In this document: piece after piece, positions 1 through 9,500 of the stretch
How the letters are laid out: the number at the start of each line of letters is the position of its first letter
Numbering within the stretch: position 1 is the first letter of the stretch
Assembly: GCA_947459415.1 (NCBI GenBank)
Contig: CANHDN010000008.1
Span: forward strand, 1 to 39,744
Source of the DNA: Bacteroidota bacterium
Lineage (GTDB): Bacteria > Bacteroidota > Bacteroidia > UKL13-3
DNA: 39,744 nt
Reading direction: 5' to 3'
Translations under genes and position numbers: made by a program
Notes under the pieces: model-generated
Databases searched by the model: none
What the model was told of the DNA's origin: nothing
The model's input: only the letters and a program-made list of their open reading frames with translations

Positions 1-292
1 ATATCTTAATTTTCTGTTTCAGAACAGGATCGTTTTGTAATAATTTACCAGCAATGGCATTCAGGTAAATTTCCCAATTTTTATCAGCAATAATTCTGCC
101 TTTTTTTATTAAATTATATTTTTCTAAAGCAACACTTGTAATAATCTCTTTAGATTTAATTTCATCAAAGCCCTGAGGGAAGTTAACATTACTTTTTACC
201 TCATTGTAATGATTAATTTGCTGAGCAAATGCATTTAAAAAGAAGGCCCCAAACAAATAGAAAAGGATTGATAGCGGCGTTTTTTTGTTCAT
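1..292 (-). CDS. Exported protein, N-terminal part only (runs off left edge)
   Basis: Reading leftward from an ATG at 292, an open frame of 97 codons continues to the window edge without a stop. Residues 1-23 look like a signal peptide: MNKKTP, then a hydrophobic stretch, then NAFAQ with likely cleavage after Ala. The mature start contains KKGRIIADKNWEIYLNAIAG and KLLQNDPVLKQK. Seen: signal peptide and an amphipathic, Lys/Asn-rich start. Inference: the pattern (residue at a dibasic site, then a helix of the type YLNAIAGKLL, then DPxLKxK) resembles the segment preceding the catalytic domain of Bacteroidetes periplasmic M48-family metalloproteases. The HExxH motif would lie outside the window, so this stays a guess. 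The product is likely periplasmic or outer-membrane associated. Confidence 0.7.
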   Translation of the reverse strand, partial: MNKKTPLSILFYLFGAFFLNAFAQQINHYNEVKSNVNFPQGFDEIKSKEIITSVALEKYNLIKKGRIIADKNWEIYLNAIAGKLLQNDPVLKQKIKI

Positions 293-321
293 GGGCATTA
301 TTAAAAATAAATTATTTGCCA

Positions 322-329
322 CGAATATA
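322..329 (-). promoter_or_regulatory. Possible -7 element for the exported protein gene
   Basis: The minus strand reads TATATTCG, one base off the Bacteroidetes -7 consensus TAnnTTTG, 29 bases before the ATG at 292. No convincing -33 TTG is seen at 19-21 bases upstream, so this is weak. Confidence 0.3.
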
Positions 330-389
330 AAATTTACCAGCAATTTTCTAAAAGCTAAGCATTTTTTTTACATAATTTGAATCAAGCTA

Positions 390-406
390 TTTCAGACAGT
401 CTGAAA
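390..406. repeat. 17-bp perfect palindrome, candidate operator
   Basis: TTTCAGAC-A-GTCTGAAA is a perfect inverted repeat with 8-base arms and one central base. It lies 98 bases upstream of the exported-protein start at 292 and between that gene and the tRNA-Lys terminator. Its size and symmetry suit a dimeric regulator. There is no T-run, so it does not look like a terminator. In the rest of the gap between 293 and 470 I see nothing else beyond the weak promoter element at 322. Confidence 0.35.
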
Positions 407-470
407 ACTTGGGAGGTGATATTCAAAAGAGTTATTTGGTAAATTAAAACGGAATCTTATTGAAAGTTCA

Positions 471-510
471 TTAAAAAAAAACCTTTGAAAGTATTAACTA
501 TCAAAGGTTT
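471..510 (-). terminator. Rho-independent terminator after tRNA-Lys
   Basis: On the minus strand AAACCTTTGA (510-501) pairs with TCAAAGGTTT (488-479) across a 12-base loop and is followed by a T-run (471-478). It starts 12 bases past the tRNA-Lys 3' end, so it most likely ends that transcript. Confidence 0.8.
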
Positions 511-522
511 GCTTTTTGTTTG

Positions 523-595
523 TGATCCCGCTGGGACTCGAACCCAGGACCCCTACATTAAAAGTGTAATGCTCTACCAACTGAGCTACGGAATC
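523..595 (-). tRNA. tRNA-Lys (anticodon TTT)
   Basis: The 73-base minus-strand sequence folds as a standard cloverleaf. The acceptor GATTCCG pairs with CGGGATC (one G-U). The D arm is AGCTCAGTTGGTAGAGC. The anticodon stem TTACA/TGTAG holds the loop CTTTTAA with anticodon TTT. The T arm is CTGGG-TTCGAGT-CCCAG. The discriminator is A, and CCA is not encoded. The gene stands alone, with its own promoter at 632-662 and a terminator at 471-510. Confidence 0.97.
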
Positions 596-631
596 GTGTG
601 CGTTAGATAATTAGTGACAGCTAACGGGGTG

Positions 632-662
632 CAAAGATATAATTCTAACCTTATCTCGCAAA
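632..662 (-). promoter_or_regulatory. Promoter of tRNA-Lys
   Basis: The minus strand has TTTG (662-659), 19 bases, then TATCTTTG (639-632), an exact match to the Bacteroidetes sigma-A consensus. The -7 box is 36 bases before the tRNA 5' end. The sequence that follows, CACCCCG, closely resembles that after the tRNA-Val promoter at 18146. Confidence 0.8.
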
Positions 663-720
663 CCTTTTCGAATTTATTTTTCACATATTTCTTAGCTAGC
701 TGAAAACCAAGTTAAATAAA

Positions 721-1464
721 TTAGTTTTTTCGACGTAAACTTAATTCTTCACCAAAAGATTCTGCTAATTCATCGAGGGTAAATGCCTCATTTAAGCTAA
801 AATCTCCTATTTCAGTTCTACATAAACTGTCTAAATAAGCTGCATTATTTAAAATTTCACCAAAATCGCGAGCTAAAGATCGAATATATGTTCCCTTGCT
901 GCAGGTAATTTTAAATGATATGAGTGGAAACGCTATGTCTGTAATTTCAAATGAGTGCACAAACACCTTACGAGGAGCTAACTCCATTTTAACGCCTTCT
1001 CTGGCATATTCATAGGCTCTTTTCCCATCTTTTTGAATGGCAGAATACAGAGGCGGCACTTGACTTAATTCACCTGTTAATTGCTTTGCTGCCGCATATA
1101 CATCAACAGGAGTAATAGAATGGATTGGGTAAGTATCTATTACACTTGTCTCCTTATCAAAACTAGGCCTAAATGCACCTAAATAAAAACTTCCAGTATA
1201 GGTTTTTGGCATACCCATATACTGCTCAATATTTTTAGTTTCCTTGCCTATGCATACGATCAACAAACCAGTTGCCAATGGATCTAGTGTACCCGCATGA
1301 CCCACTTTAACCTTTCGTTTGATGCCGTCTGCAGGACGCGGCATTCTGCTTAATTTTCTTAAAACTAAACGCTGTATTTTTTTGGTTACATCAAAACTTG
1401 TCCAGGTATAGGGTTTGTATACTCGAAGCACTGCTCCTGTATCTAAATCTAATAAATCTTTCAA
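721..1464 (-). CDS. truB: tRNA pseudouridine(55) synthase TruB
   Basis: Makes pseudouridine at position 55 in the T loop of nearly all elongator tRNAs; cytosolic. The 247-residue length is normal for short TruB. The catalytic motif GTLDPLATG is present with the nucleophile Asp61, preceded by VGHAG. The early family motif KPYTWTSFDV is at residues 17-26, and the C-terminal part has GTYIRSLARDFG. The start is TTG at 1464: no ATG lies in frame near it, and family members begin at this distance from the KP-WTSFDV motif. It is the last gene of the ftsX-DUF3098-uppP-truB cluster, 8 bases after the uppP stop, so probably cotranscribed with it. Confidence 0.96.
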   Translation of the reverse strand: MKDLLDLDTGAVLRVYKPYTWTSFDVTKKIQRLVLRKLSRMPRPADGIKRKVKVGHAGTLDPLATGLLIVCIGKETKNIEQYMGMPKTYTGSFYLGAFRPSFDKETSVIDTYPIHSITPVDVYAAAKQLTGELSQVPPLYSAIQKDGKRAYEYAREGVKMELAPRKVFVHSFEITDIAFPLISFKITCSKGTYIRSLARDFGEILNNAAYLDSLCRTEIGDFSLNEAFTLDELAESFGEELSLRRKN

Positions 1465-1472
1465 AGTAAAAT

Positions 1473-2273
1473 TTAAATAATTTGAAGCTGATACCCCATA
1501 AAATGCAATAGCAAAATTGTAATCCCTACAAGTATTCTATAATACCCAAAAACTTTGAATCCATTTTTAGTGAGAAAACTTATAAAACCTTTAATAGCAA
1601 TCATAGCCACAATAAAGGCTACTAAATTGCCAATCAATAAAAGTGAGAGGTTTGAAGCATTGGCTTCAGGGTTAAATCCGCCGCTTTTATAAAATTTCAA
1701 CATTTTATAGGCAGTTGCTGCAAACATGGTTGGAACTGCCAAGAAAAAGGAAAATTCGGCTGCAGCTTTTCTACTTAATTTCTGACTTAAACCACCAATA
1801 ATAGTAGCAGCAGATCTAGAAACACCCGGAATCATAGCAATTACCTGAAAAAATCCGATGATTAAGGCTTTAGGATAACTCACCTCCTCCGATTGATTTT
1901 CTTTATTGATAAACCATTTGTCAACAAATAACAATATAATTCCACCCAACAATAAAGAAATGGCTACCACAACAACATTCTCCAGCATGGCATCAATAAA
2001 ATCATTCAGCAAAAAACCGATAATGGCCGCCGGAATAAATGCAATCAAAAGCTTTACATAAAAGTCAAAAGATTGAATAAAACGCCTCCAGTACAAAACA
2101 ATGACAGAAAGAATTGCACCAAATTGAATGGCCACCGTGAACATCTTTACAAATTCATTACTTGCAATCCCCATCATAGAAGATGCAATGATCATATGAC
2201 CTGTAGAAGAAACAGGTAAATATTCTGTTATACCCTCAATAATCGCAAGGATAACAGCCTGAAATAAATTCAT
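1473..2273 (-). CDS. uppP: Undecaprenyl-diphosphatase UppP (BacA)
   Basis: Integral membrane enzyme that dephosphorylates undecaprenyl diphosphate so the lipid carrier can be reused for peptidoglycan and other surface polymers. Both active-site signatures are visible: the Glu-rich motif [14 protein letters not shown] at residues 13-26 (Glu13, Glu17, His26) and PGVSRSAAT at 149-157 with its essential Arg153. Length 266 residues, with several hydrophobic helices throughout, typical of the family. ATG start at 2273, 3 bases after the DUF3098 stop, so the genes are probably translated from one message. Its place beside ftsX links it to cell-wall synthesis at division. Confidence 0.97.
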   Translation of the reverse strand: MNLFQAVILAIIEGITEYLPVSSTGHMIIASSMMGIASNEFVKMFTVAIQFGAILSVIVLYWRRFIQSFDFYVKLLIAFIPAAIIGFLLNDFIDAMLENVVVVAISLLLGGIILLFVDKWFINKENQSEEVSYPKALIIGFFQVIAMIPGVSRSAATIIGGLSQKLSRKAAAEFSFFLAVPTMFAATAYKMLKFYKSGGFNPEANASNLSLLLIGNLVAFIVAMIAIKGFISFLTKNGFKVFGYYRILVGITILLLHFMGYQLQII

Positions 2274-2276
2274 ACC

Positions 2277-2513
2277 TTATGATTTTGATTTGCGCATAAT
2301 AGCGAAAATACCAAGTACAAAGCCCAACATGACAATAATTGGTGCTAAAGTAAGTTTACGAAAATCAAAAATATCTTCAGAACCAACCATCAGGGCAAAT
2401 CCAATAAAAACTACTGCCACACTGGCAATCATTAACATATAATTTTCTTTGCCAAATACAAAATTCTTAGGTGTTTGAACCTCTTTTTTTGCGCTTAATC
2501 TATCTTTACTCAT
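2277..2513 (-). CDS. Small two-helix membrane protein, DUF3098 family
   Basis: A 78-residue protein with two predicted transmembrane helices, about residues 26-43 and 56-73 of the chosen protein, joined by a short segment (GSEDIFDFRKLTLAP). The C-terminus is basic (MRKSKS). It matches the DUF3098 pattern (FxFGKxNYxxMxxxxxxxxxGFxLM), a Bacteroidetes family with no established function that is regularly found between ftsX and uppP. I chose the ATG at 2513; an in-frame TTG at 2528 would add five residues but has no support. Inference: a helper of FtsX or of envelope synthesis at division, on the basis of position alone. Confidence 0.85.
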   Translation of the reverse strand: MSKDRLSAKKEVQTPKNFVFGKENYMLMIASVAVVFIGFALMVGSEDIFDFRKLTLAPIIVMLGFVLGIFAIMRKSKS

Positions 2514-2567
2514 GTGTGCAATATTCAATTTATCTTTTAAAATTAAAAATATTATATCAATCTTAAT

Positions 2568-3431
2568 TTAATACAAATCTTCTAAACGCTGATACAGGTA
2601 TTTTCTTGTTGAAAAAAAGCTACTCGCAATACTCATCAACAAACCTAATAGAAGCAGCCCAAGATACAAAATACCTAATTCCTCTGCCCTATTAAAATTA
2701 GACCATTCAGGAAAAAAAACTGGTAAAAATTGATTCAAATTAACCAATAAAACCCAGGCTATCACCCAGCCCCAAAAACCATTTTTAATTCCTTGCCATA
2801 CGAATGGTCTGGTAATAAACCATGGCTTAGCCCCCACCAACTGCATACTTTTTATGATAAAACGTTGGGCATATAAATTTAACCTAACTGTATTATGAAT
2901 TAAAACAACCGCAATAATGCCAAAAATGGAAGCCAACAAAACAAAAATGAGGGCTATATTTTTTATATTTTTTTGTGCCATCTCATAAGCACTTCTGTGA
3001 TAAACTAACTCACTCACCTTATCATATTTACGAATAAATTGTTCAATTTGAAGTAATCCTTCTGGGGTATTATAAGCTTGATTGAGTTTAATTTGCAGGG
3101 AAGCCATAAGCGGATTAAAACCCAAAAAATTAACGAAATCTTGTCCTAACTCATTGCTAAATTCTGTAGCAGCCTGCTCCTTAGAAATATAGCTTAGGCT
3201 TTTTAAAAATGGCTCTTTAGCTAAGGCAAACTGAACTTCTGAAACATTTTCTTGGGTAGCATCCGAATCAAAAAAGACCTGAACCACCATATTCTCTTTC
3301 AAATAGGTTTCCATATTCTGACTAGCTAAAACCAAAAAGCCAAACATCCCCATCATAAGTAGCACCATGGCTATACTGATAATTGAAAAGGCATAACTAA
3401 ATTTCTTCTTACGTTTAATGGTTGTACTCAC
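2568..3431 (-). CDS. ftsX: Cell division protein FtsX
   Basis: Inner-membrane partner of the ATPase FtsE; the complex controls peptidoglycan hydrolases at the division septum. The 287-residue protein shows the family layout: a short cytosolic basic N-terminus, TM1 at about 15-36, an extracytoplasmic domain (about 40-155) starting NMETYLKENMVVQVFF, then three TM helices (about 160-180, 210-230, 250-270) and a short cytosolic tail ending YLYQRLEDLY. The start is GTG at 3431 (peptide MSTTIKRKKK). ftsE is not adjacent, as is common in this phylum. A strong promoter lies 21 bases upstream at 3452-3481, so ftsX leads the operon down to truB. Confidence 0.93.
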   Translation of the reverse strand: MSTTIKRKKKFSYAFSIISIAMVLLMMGMFGFLVLASQNMETYLKENMVVQVFFDSDATQENVSEVQFALAKEPFLKSLSYISKEQAATEFSNELGQDFVNFLGFNPLMASLQIKLNQAYNTPEGLLQIEQFIRKYDKVSELVYHRSAYEMAQKNIKNIALIFVLLASIFGIIAVVLIHNTVRLNLYAQRFIIKSMQLVGAKPWFITRPFVWQGIKNGFWGWVIAWVLLVNLNQFLPVFFPEWSNFNRAEELGILYLGLLLLGLLMSIASSFFSTRKYLYQRLEDLY

Positions 3432-3451
3432 GCTGATTGCTATTTATGGAA

Positions 3452-3481
3452 CAAATTTAGCAAGGAATCACTAGCTTGCAA
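3452..3481 (-). promoter_or_regulatory. Promoter of the ftsX-DUF3098-uppP-truB operon
   Basis: The minus strand has TTG (3481-3479), a 19-base spacer and TAAATTTG (3459-3452), a full match to the Bacteroidetes consensus. The -7 box ends 20 bases before the GTG start of ftsX. Confidence 0.75.
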
Positions 3482-3499
3482 GATTATTTAAACCACAAC

Positions 3500-3531
3500 T
3501 TTGGAAAAGCCTTCAAAGCCGTCTATTTTTG
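3500..3531 (+). promoter_or_regulatory. Promoter of leuS
   Basis: TTTG at 3500-3503, a 20-base spacer and TATTTTTG at 3524-3531 match the Bacteroidetes consensus exactly. The leader to the leuS ATG would be roughly 50 bases. It stands back to back with the ftsX promoter without overlapping it. Confidence 0.75.
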
Positions 3532-3588
3532 CAGACTTTTAAATTCATTGATAAAACCTAATAAAGTTGGTTCGAACCAATATACATT

Positions 3589-6489
3589 ATGAACAGAGAT
3601 TATAATCACATAGAGATTGAAGCTAAATGGCAGGCTTATTGGCAAGAAAACAAAATCAATGAGGTGAAGGAAGATTCCAATAGACCTAAGTTTTATGTAT
3701 TAGATATGTTCCCTTACCCAAGTGGTGCTGGATTACATGTGGGGCATCCGTTAGGATATATTGCCAGCGATATTTATAGCAGATATAAACGATTAAAAGG
3801 ATATAATGTATTACACCCAATGGGTTATGATGCGTTTGGCTTGCCCGCTGAGCAGTACGCCATTCAAACGGGTCAGCACCCTGCAATCACTACAGCTAAA
3901 AATATTCAAAAATACCGCGAACAATTAGATAAAATAGGCTTTAGCTACGATTGGAGCAGAGAGGTAAAAACAGCTGACCCTACTTATTATAAATGGACCC
4001 AATGGATTTTTTTACAACTTTTTAATAGCTGGTATAATCCCTTAGTAAACAAGGCTGAACCCATTGATTCATTGATAGAACTCTTTAATAAAGAAGGATT
4101 TAAAGGTAGTGACGATGGCATTTTAACGGGTGGGATAGAATTTGATTATCCTGCTTTTACGGCGGAGCAATGGCAAAGTTTTGGTGAGGAGGATAAACAA
4201 AAAATCCTGCTAGGATTCAGATTAGCCTATTTGAGTGAAGCCTATGTAAATTGGTGCCCCGCCATGGGAACGGTTTTAAGTAATGATGAGGTAAAAGATG
4301 GCCTAAGCGAACGAGGAGGTTTTCCGGTTGAAAGAAAAAAAATGAATCAATGGAGTCTGCGAATTACCGCCTATGCAGATAGGCTCTTGCAAGATTTAGA
4401 TGAGCTAGATTGGACAGAGAGTTTAAAGGAATCGCAGCGAAATTGGATAGGGAAATCTCAGGGTGCTAGTTTGCACTTTAAAGTGCAAGACCAAAATTTT
4501 GATATGGAAGTTTTCACAACCAGGCCTGATACTTTATTTGGAATCAGTTTTTTAGCGATTGCTCCTGAACATGAAATGCTTAAAGAATTAGTAACTCCAG
4601 AGCATATAGATGAAGTTATGAATTATGTGGAGGCCTCAAAAAATAGAAGTGAAAGAGATAGGCAATCAGATGTAAAAAGAGTAAGTGGAGAATTCACTGG
4701 CGCCTATGCCATACACCCTTTCACTGGCAAAGAAATACCAATTTGGGTAGCAGACTATGTGTTAGGAGGCTATGGAACAGGAGCTGTAATGGGCGTACCG
4801 GCCCACGATACGAGAGATTTTGCTTTTGCCAAACATTTTAACTTACCCATTTTACCTGTCATAGCTGGCCATCCTGAACATGATTTTACAACATCTGCAT
4901 TTGATGCTAAAGAAGGAAATTGTATTAATTCATCCTTTTTAAATGGCTTAGGGGTCAAAAAAGCGATTAAAAAAGCCATACAAGAAATTGAAGAACGTAA
5001 ACTCGGAAAAGGCAAAACAAATTTTAGATTGAGAGATGCCATTTTTGGAAGACAAAGATATTGGGGCGAACCAATACCCATCTACTATAAAAATGGTATC
5101 CCCTACCCAGTTGCAGAATCAGATTTACCTATTATTTTACCCGAAATAGAAACCTTTTTACCAACAGAAAATGGAGAACCCCCATTGGGTAGAGCCAAAA
5201 ACTGGAAATATAAAGGCGAATACGAGTATGAGCTCTCTACCATGCCTGGATGGGCAGGAAGTAGTTGGTACTTCTTAAGGTACATGGATGCCCAAAATAC
5301 CAAAGAAATTGCGAGTAAAGAAGCGCTTAATTATTGGAAACAAGTTGATTTATACTTAGGTGGAAGTGAGCATGCTACCGGTCATTTATTGTACGTACGT
5401 TTTTGGACCAAGTTTCTATTTGACCTAGGAATCATTCCGTGTAATGAACCAGCCAAAAAACTTATCAATCAAGGGATGATCCAAGGAAGGAGTAATTTTA
5501 TTTTTAGGGTAGATTGTTTTAAAGGTGAAAAGAAAGAATTAAGTTTTTTCGCCTCTAAATCATACTTCGACAAAGAAGATAAAATAAAAAACATTCCCAT
5601 ACTATTTGAACAATTTAACCTACAACAAAAACTAAAAATCGGTTTTGATTTTAGTAAAATAAATGTAGTGAAAATGAATGTAGACGTAAATCTTGTTGAA
5701 AATGACATACTCAATATAGACCAAATTAGAGCATGGAGAGATGACTTTGAACAGGCCATTTTCATCTTAGAAGATCATAAATTTATCTGTGATTGGGAAA
5801 TAGAAAAAATGTCTAAATCCAAATGGAATGTGGTAACACCAGATTATATTATAGATCAATATGGTGCAGACACACTTCGTTTATATGAAATGTTTTTAGG
5901 CCCATTAGAACAAAGTAAACCATGGAATACACAAGGGATAGAGGGAGTTCACAGGTTTCTTAAAAAATTATGGAGACTGTTTTTTGACGCCAATGGAATG
6001 CTCCAATTGGATCAAACAGAACCCGATAAACCTGCATTAAAGGCCTTACACAAAGCCATTAAAAAAGCAGCAGAAGATATTGAAAACTTCTCTTTTAATA
6101 CCAGTGTAAGTACTTTTATGATTTGTGTAAATGAGCTCACTGAACTTAAATGTAACAACAAACACATTCTGAAAGATTTTGTAATCATTTTATCTCCTTA
6201 TGCACCGCATATTGCAGAAGAATTATGGCATATTTTAGGAGAAACAGATAGTATTACTAAGGCAACATTCCCTGAATTCAACCCAGCATATTTAGTAGAA
6301 TCTAGCTTTTCATACCCTATTTCTATTAATGGAAAACACAGAACCAATATTGAATTCTCTTTAACTGCCGCTCAACAGGAAGTGGAGGAATCTGTGCTTG
6401 CCAACGAAATAATTATAAAATGGTTAGAAGGTAAAAGTCCTAAAAAAATAATATTAGTAAAGGGTAAAATAATAAATATCGTTATCTAA
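3589..6489 (+). CDS. leuS: Leucyl-tRNA synthetase
   Basis: Class I synthetase that charges tRNA-Leu and edits mischarged products; cytosolic. Seen: the HIGH-type motif HVGH at 50-53 within [13 protein letters not shown], the editing domain with TTRPDTLFG at about 310-318, and KMSKS at 740-744. The C-terminal anticodon-binding region ends with the ubiquitin-like tail ([10 protein letters not shown] onward). At 966 residues it is longer than the roughly 860 of E. coli. The extra length sits in two places: a segment at about 150-215 ([18 protein letters not shown]) and about 107 residues between GMIQGRS (near 630) and KMSKS. Both are, as far as I know, typical of Bacteroidetes LeuRS rather than a fusion. 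Monocistronic; convergent with the next gene with only 34 bases between. Confidence 0.98.
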   Translation: MNRDYNHIEIEAKWQAYWQENKINEVKEDSNRPKFYVLDMFPYPSGAGLHVGHPLGYIASDIYSRYKRLKGYNVLHPMGYDAFGLPAEQYAIQTGQHPAITTAKNIQKYREQLDKIGFSYDWSREVKTADPTYYKWTQWIFLQLFNSWYNPLVNKAEPIDSLIELFNKEGFKGSDDGILTGGIEFDYPAFTAEQWQSFGEEDKQKILLGFRLAYLSEAYVNWCPAMGTVLSNDEVKDGLSERGGFPVERKKMNQWSLRITAYADRLLQDLDELDWTESLKESQRNWIGKSQGASLHFKVQDQNFDMEVFTTRPDTLFGISFLAIAPEHEMLKELVTPEHIDEVMNYVEASKNRSERDRQSDVKRVSGEFTGAYAIHPFTGKEIPIWVADYVLGGYGTGAVMGVPAHDTRDFAFAKHFNLPILPVIAGHPEHDFTTSAFDAKEGNCINSSFLNGLGVKKAIKKAIQEIEERKLGKGKTNFRLRDAIFGRQRYWGEPIPIYYKNGIPYPVAESDLPIILPEIETFLPTENGEPPLGRAKNWKYKGEYEYELSTMPGWAGSSWYFLRYMDAQNTKEIASKEALNYWKQVDLYLGGSEHATGHLLYVRFWTKFLFDLGIIPCNEPAKKLINQGMIQGRSNFIFRVDCFKGEKKELSFFASKSYFDKEDKIKNIPILFEQFNLQQKLKIGFDFSKINVVKMNVDVNLVENDILNIDQIRAWRDDFEQAIFILEDHKFICDWEIEKMSKSKWNVVTPDYIIDQYGADTLRLYEMFLGPLEQSKPWNTQGIEGVHRFLKKLWRLFFDANGMLQLDQTEPDKPALKALHKAIKKAAEDIENFSFNTSVSTFMICVNELTELKCNNKHILKDFVIILSPYAPHIAEELWHILGETDSITKATFPEFNPAYLVESSFSYPISINGKHRTNIEFSLTAAQQEVEESVLANEIIIKWLEGKSPKKIILVKGKIINIVI

Positions 6490-6523
6490 TAATTAGAATT
6501 TTCCATGAGGTCAATAGGTGAGA

Positions 6524-9500
6524 TTAAAACAAGTACCTGGCTTCCATTTTGCCTGCATGAATAAAGGGAATATCTCCAGATTTCCTTCCTTCATAACTCA
6601 TGTTTATTTGTAAGTTTTGCCCGATTCGTTGTTGCAATTGCACGCTCAGTAATTGATTTTTTCCTCTGCTTAATCCTTGCAGCATATCATAAGCAACGGG
6701 AGCATTCAAATTTCCTGCATATTCCACATCAAAAAAACTAAACTTACTTGTAATTACTCCAATTTTTATAAACGAATAGCGCATTTCTAATCCGGCTTGT
6801 TTCACCATACTAGATTCACCACCCAATTCAGGCAAATTAGTAGCTATTTGATGGCTATAATCTAAGCTTACACGCCAAGTTTGCTGATACTGATAACTTA
6901 ATTTGGGTTTATATTCCACATAAGTATAACGAAAATCATTATTGCTAAAAAACTCAGATGCATTTCGTTTTTCTCCTATTACATAGGCGCCAGTTAATAT
7001 CCAATTGGCATTAAATGCATACCGCCCCCCTATTGTGTAATCTAATTTATCACGTGATTCAAATCCATTGGTTTGAAAGGCCTTACTTCGTTGTTTTATG
7101 TAGGCAAAATCTAATCCATATTTAGGATTATTTCTATTAAAAAATAAGGTATTCCGTATAAAAGAAGATAAACTAACAATAGAAGTATCATCCCAAGACC
7201 AGCGCATGGCATTTGCAAGCGGATTAAAATCTGCTGTAGTTAATTTTCGCTCAAGGCGAAGTGCAGCTTGATTACTAAATTTATTTAAAAACCCTTTTAA
7301 ACCATAATAATTTTTAGCACTGTAGGTATTTAGGTTCAATGTTTGACTAAATTGAGTGCTTTGAACACTTACTAGGCTAGTTGTAGGCAGAAATACCTTC
7401 AGGTAGTTAGCAATGTTTTTATCAGCAAACGAAGCCACTTGAAACTCATTAATTTGTTGCAAACCATCTTCATTAAAATCTTTCCAAACATAAATACCCT
7501 GACCGGTAGGCACTTCCAAAAACTGATAATCTCTTCTAAGCTCATTTCCTGATCCTAATTGAACATAGGTATTGGCCGTAATAAGACGTTTAAAAAAAGC
7601 ATAATCATAGGTAATCCGAGATAATAAAATACGCTCTGGCTTTATTAATTGATTGGAAGTATCTAATAACTGAAAGTCTCTAAATGATATATCAATATTT
7701 AGTTTATTAAAGTTCTTCTGTAAAAAGTCTAATCCTATCTTAGCCTCTTTGGCTAGGCTATTATTTCTAAAAGCCTCTTGAAATGGCAATTGGTCTAAGC
7801 GAATATTTAATTCCGCATAATATCTTAAACTGCTGCTATCTTTACTTCTCAGAAACAAGGTATATTTTTGAAAAGAAAAGCTACCGCCTAGCAAAGAATC
7901 TTGGCTTCTTTTAAATTCACTCTTTTCGCTAGCCAAACTTCCTCCTGCATGAAAAGCATTAAAATCTCTGGTATAAATAAGTTGAACATTTTCAACAGAT
8001 GTTTGATACGATTCTGACGGCAACATCAATGCTTTTTGGTCTCCTGATAATTGTTCCAATTGAACTTGCAACCTGTTTTTCTTCTGAATCAAATCGCCTG
8101 AAAGAATTTGGTTCAAGCCGGTAAAAAAATGTTCGTTCTTATTGTAGTATGCAATCTGATAATGAATAAATCCATTTTTCAGACTTTGAAATTTTATTTT
8201 CCCATTCAAGATGTGTTCATTGTTTCCGTTTTCCGACTCTTGAACATTACCTAACTGCCTGTTCCAAATCCTATTAAACTCTACATTTCTGTAACGTTCA
8301 ATAAATTTAAATTGGGCTGTGGTGTATTCATAATTTAACTCAGTTAGTATTTTAGACCCATTTTTACCTAAATTTATTTCATTTGAGGCAACCAAATTTA
8401 AAGCATAACCGGCATCGTTTTGCTTATCTAATTCACTAAACAAATTTTTGTTAAAGATGCTTTTAGCAGCTTCAATTTTGATAAGCTGTTTTGCTTTCCA
8501 TTGATACACGGCACCCACACTTAACATTTGTTGTTGATTGGGAGCAATTAACTGTATAACTGGCTCAAAATCTCCTTGAGGCACACCATTTATTGGTTCA
8601 ACCCAAACAAAAACGCGACCATTTGCTGCACTAGCACCTTGTTTATAATTTCCTTTATTATTACCTACAAATGAAAACCTCACCTCATAAAACACGCTGT
8701 CGTTTCCTTTGGTTTTGGTGTGCACATATACTCCCGTATAACCCAAGGTATCAATCTTTTTGTATAAGATAGACTGCACATTAAATTGGGTGGTTGGCAC
8801 CTCACTTAAAATCTTGGCCGCTTGAAGTTGATCGCCCACACGAGATAATAATAACTTATTACTATCACTCAAATTTTGTTGAAAGGGTTGGTTTTTATTG
8901 TCTTGTTCAGTAAAATAATTCAGGTACACTTTTGCTTTTTTCGATTGCCACTCTGTATTAAAGCCTAAAACCGTTCTTGCGAAATTTCTATCAGCATATT
9001 GAAACTCTACGATGATACGTGAAAACTGGGTAATTAAACGCTTTGGCATAAATACTATTTCACCCGTATTATAATCTATGGTATAATCATTTTGCTCTCC
9101 CCGCGTAAGCTTTTGACCATCTAAATACACGGATTCTGTTCCTGAGATAATAATAATAAATAACTCTGCATTTGCACCTTGCAGTCGATATGGACCTTGG
9201 TTCCCTTCTTGGCCTTGAATAATATTACGAACAAATCTACCTCTTGACAGTGCTGCTTGTGCATTCACTTGTAATTGAGTTTTGTCTTTTAACTGAAACG
9301 AGTTATAGGTTGCCAAACCTCTAGACTTTTTATAATAATTTAAAAAATAACCGGGCTCTGGTTTACTCATTAAATAATCGCCAACGAGAAGCTTTTTTTG
9401 TTGCTTACTAAATTGAATAAATACCTGGTCAAAATCCTGCAATTCTTGAGTATTTCCCTCAGGCTGAATTGGATTATTTTCATCACTAATAGCGGCCAAT

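Noticed and set aside
5469-5765. Minus-strand 98-codon frame inside leuS
   Set aside because: Antisense shadow of the LeuRS insertion; no family features.
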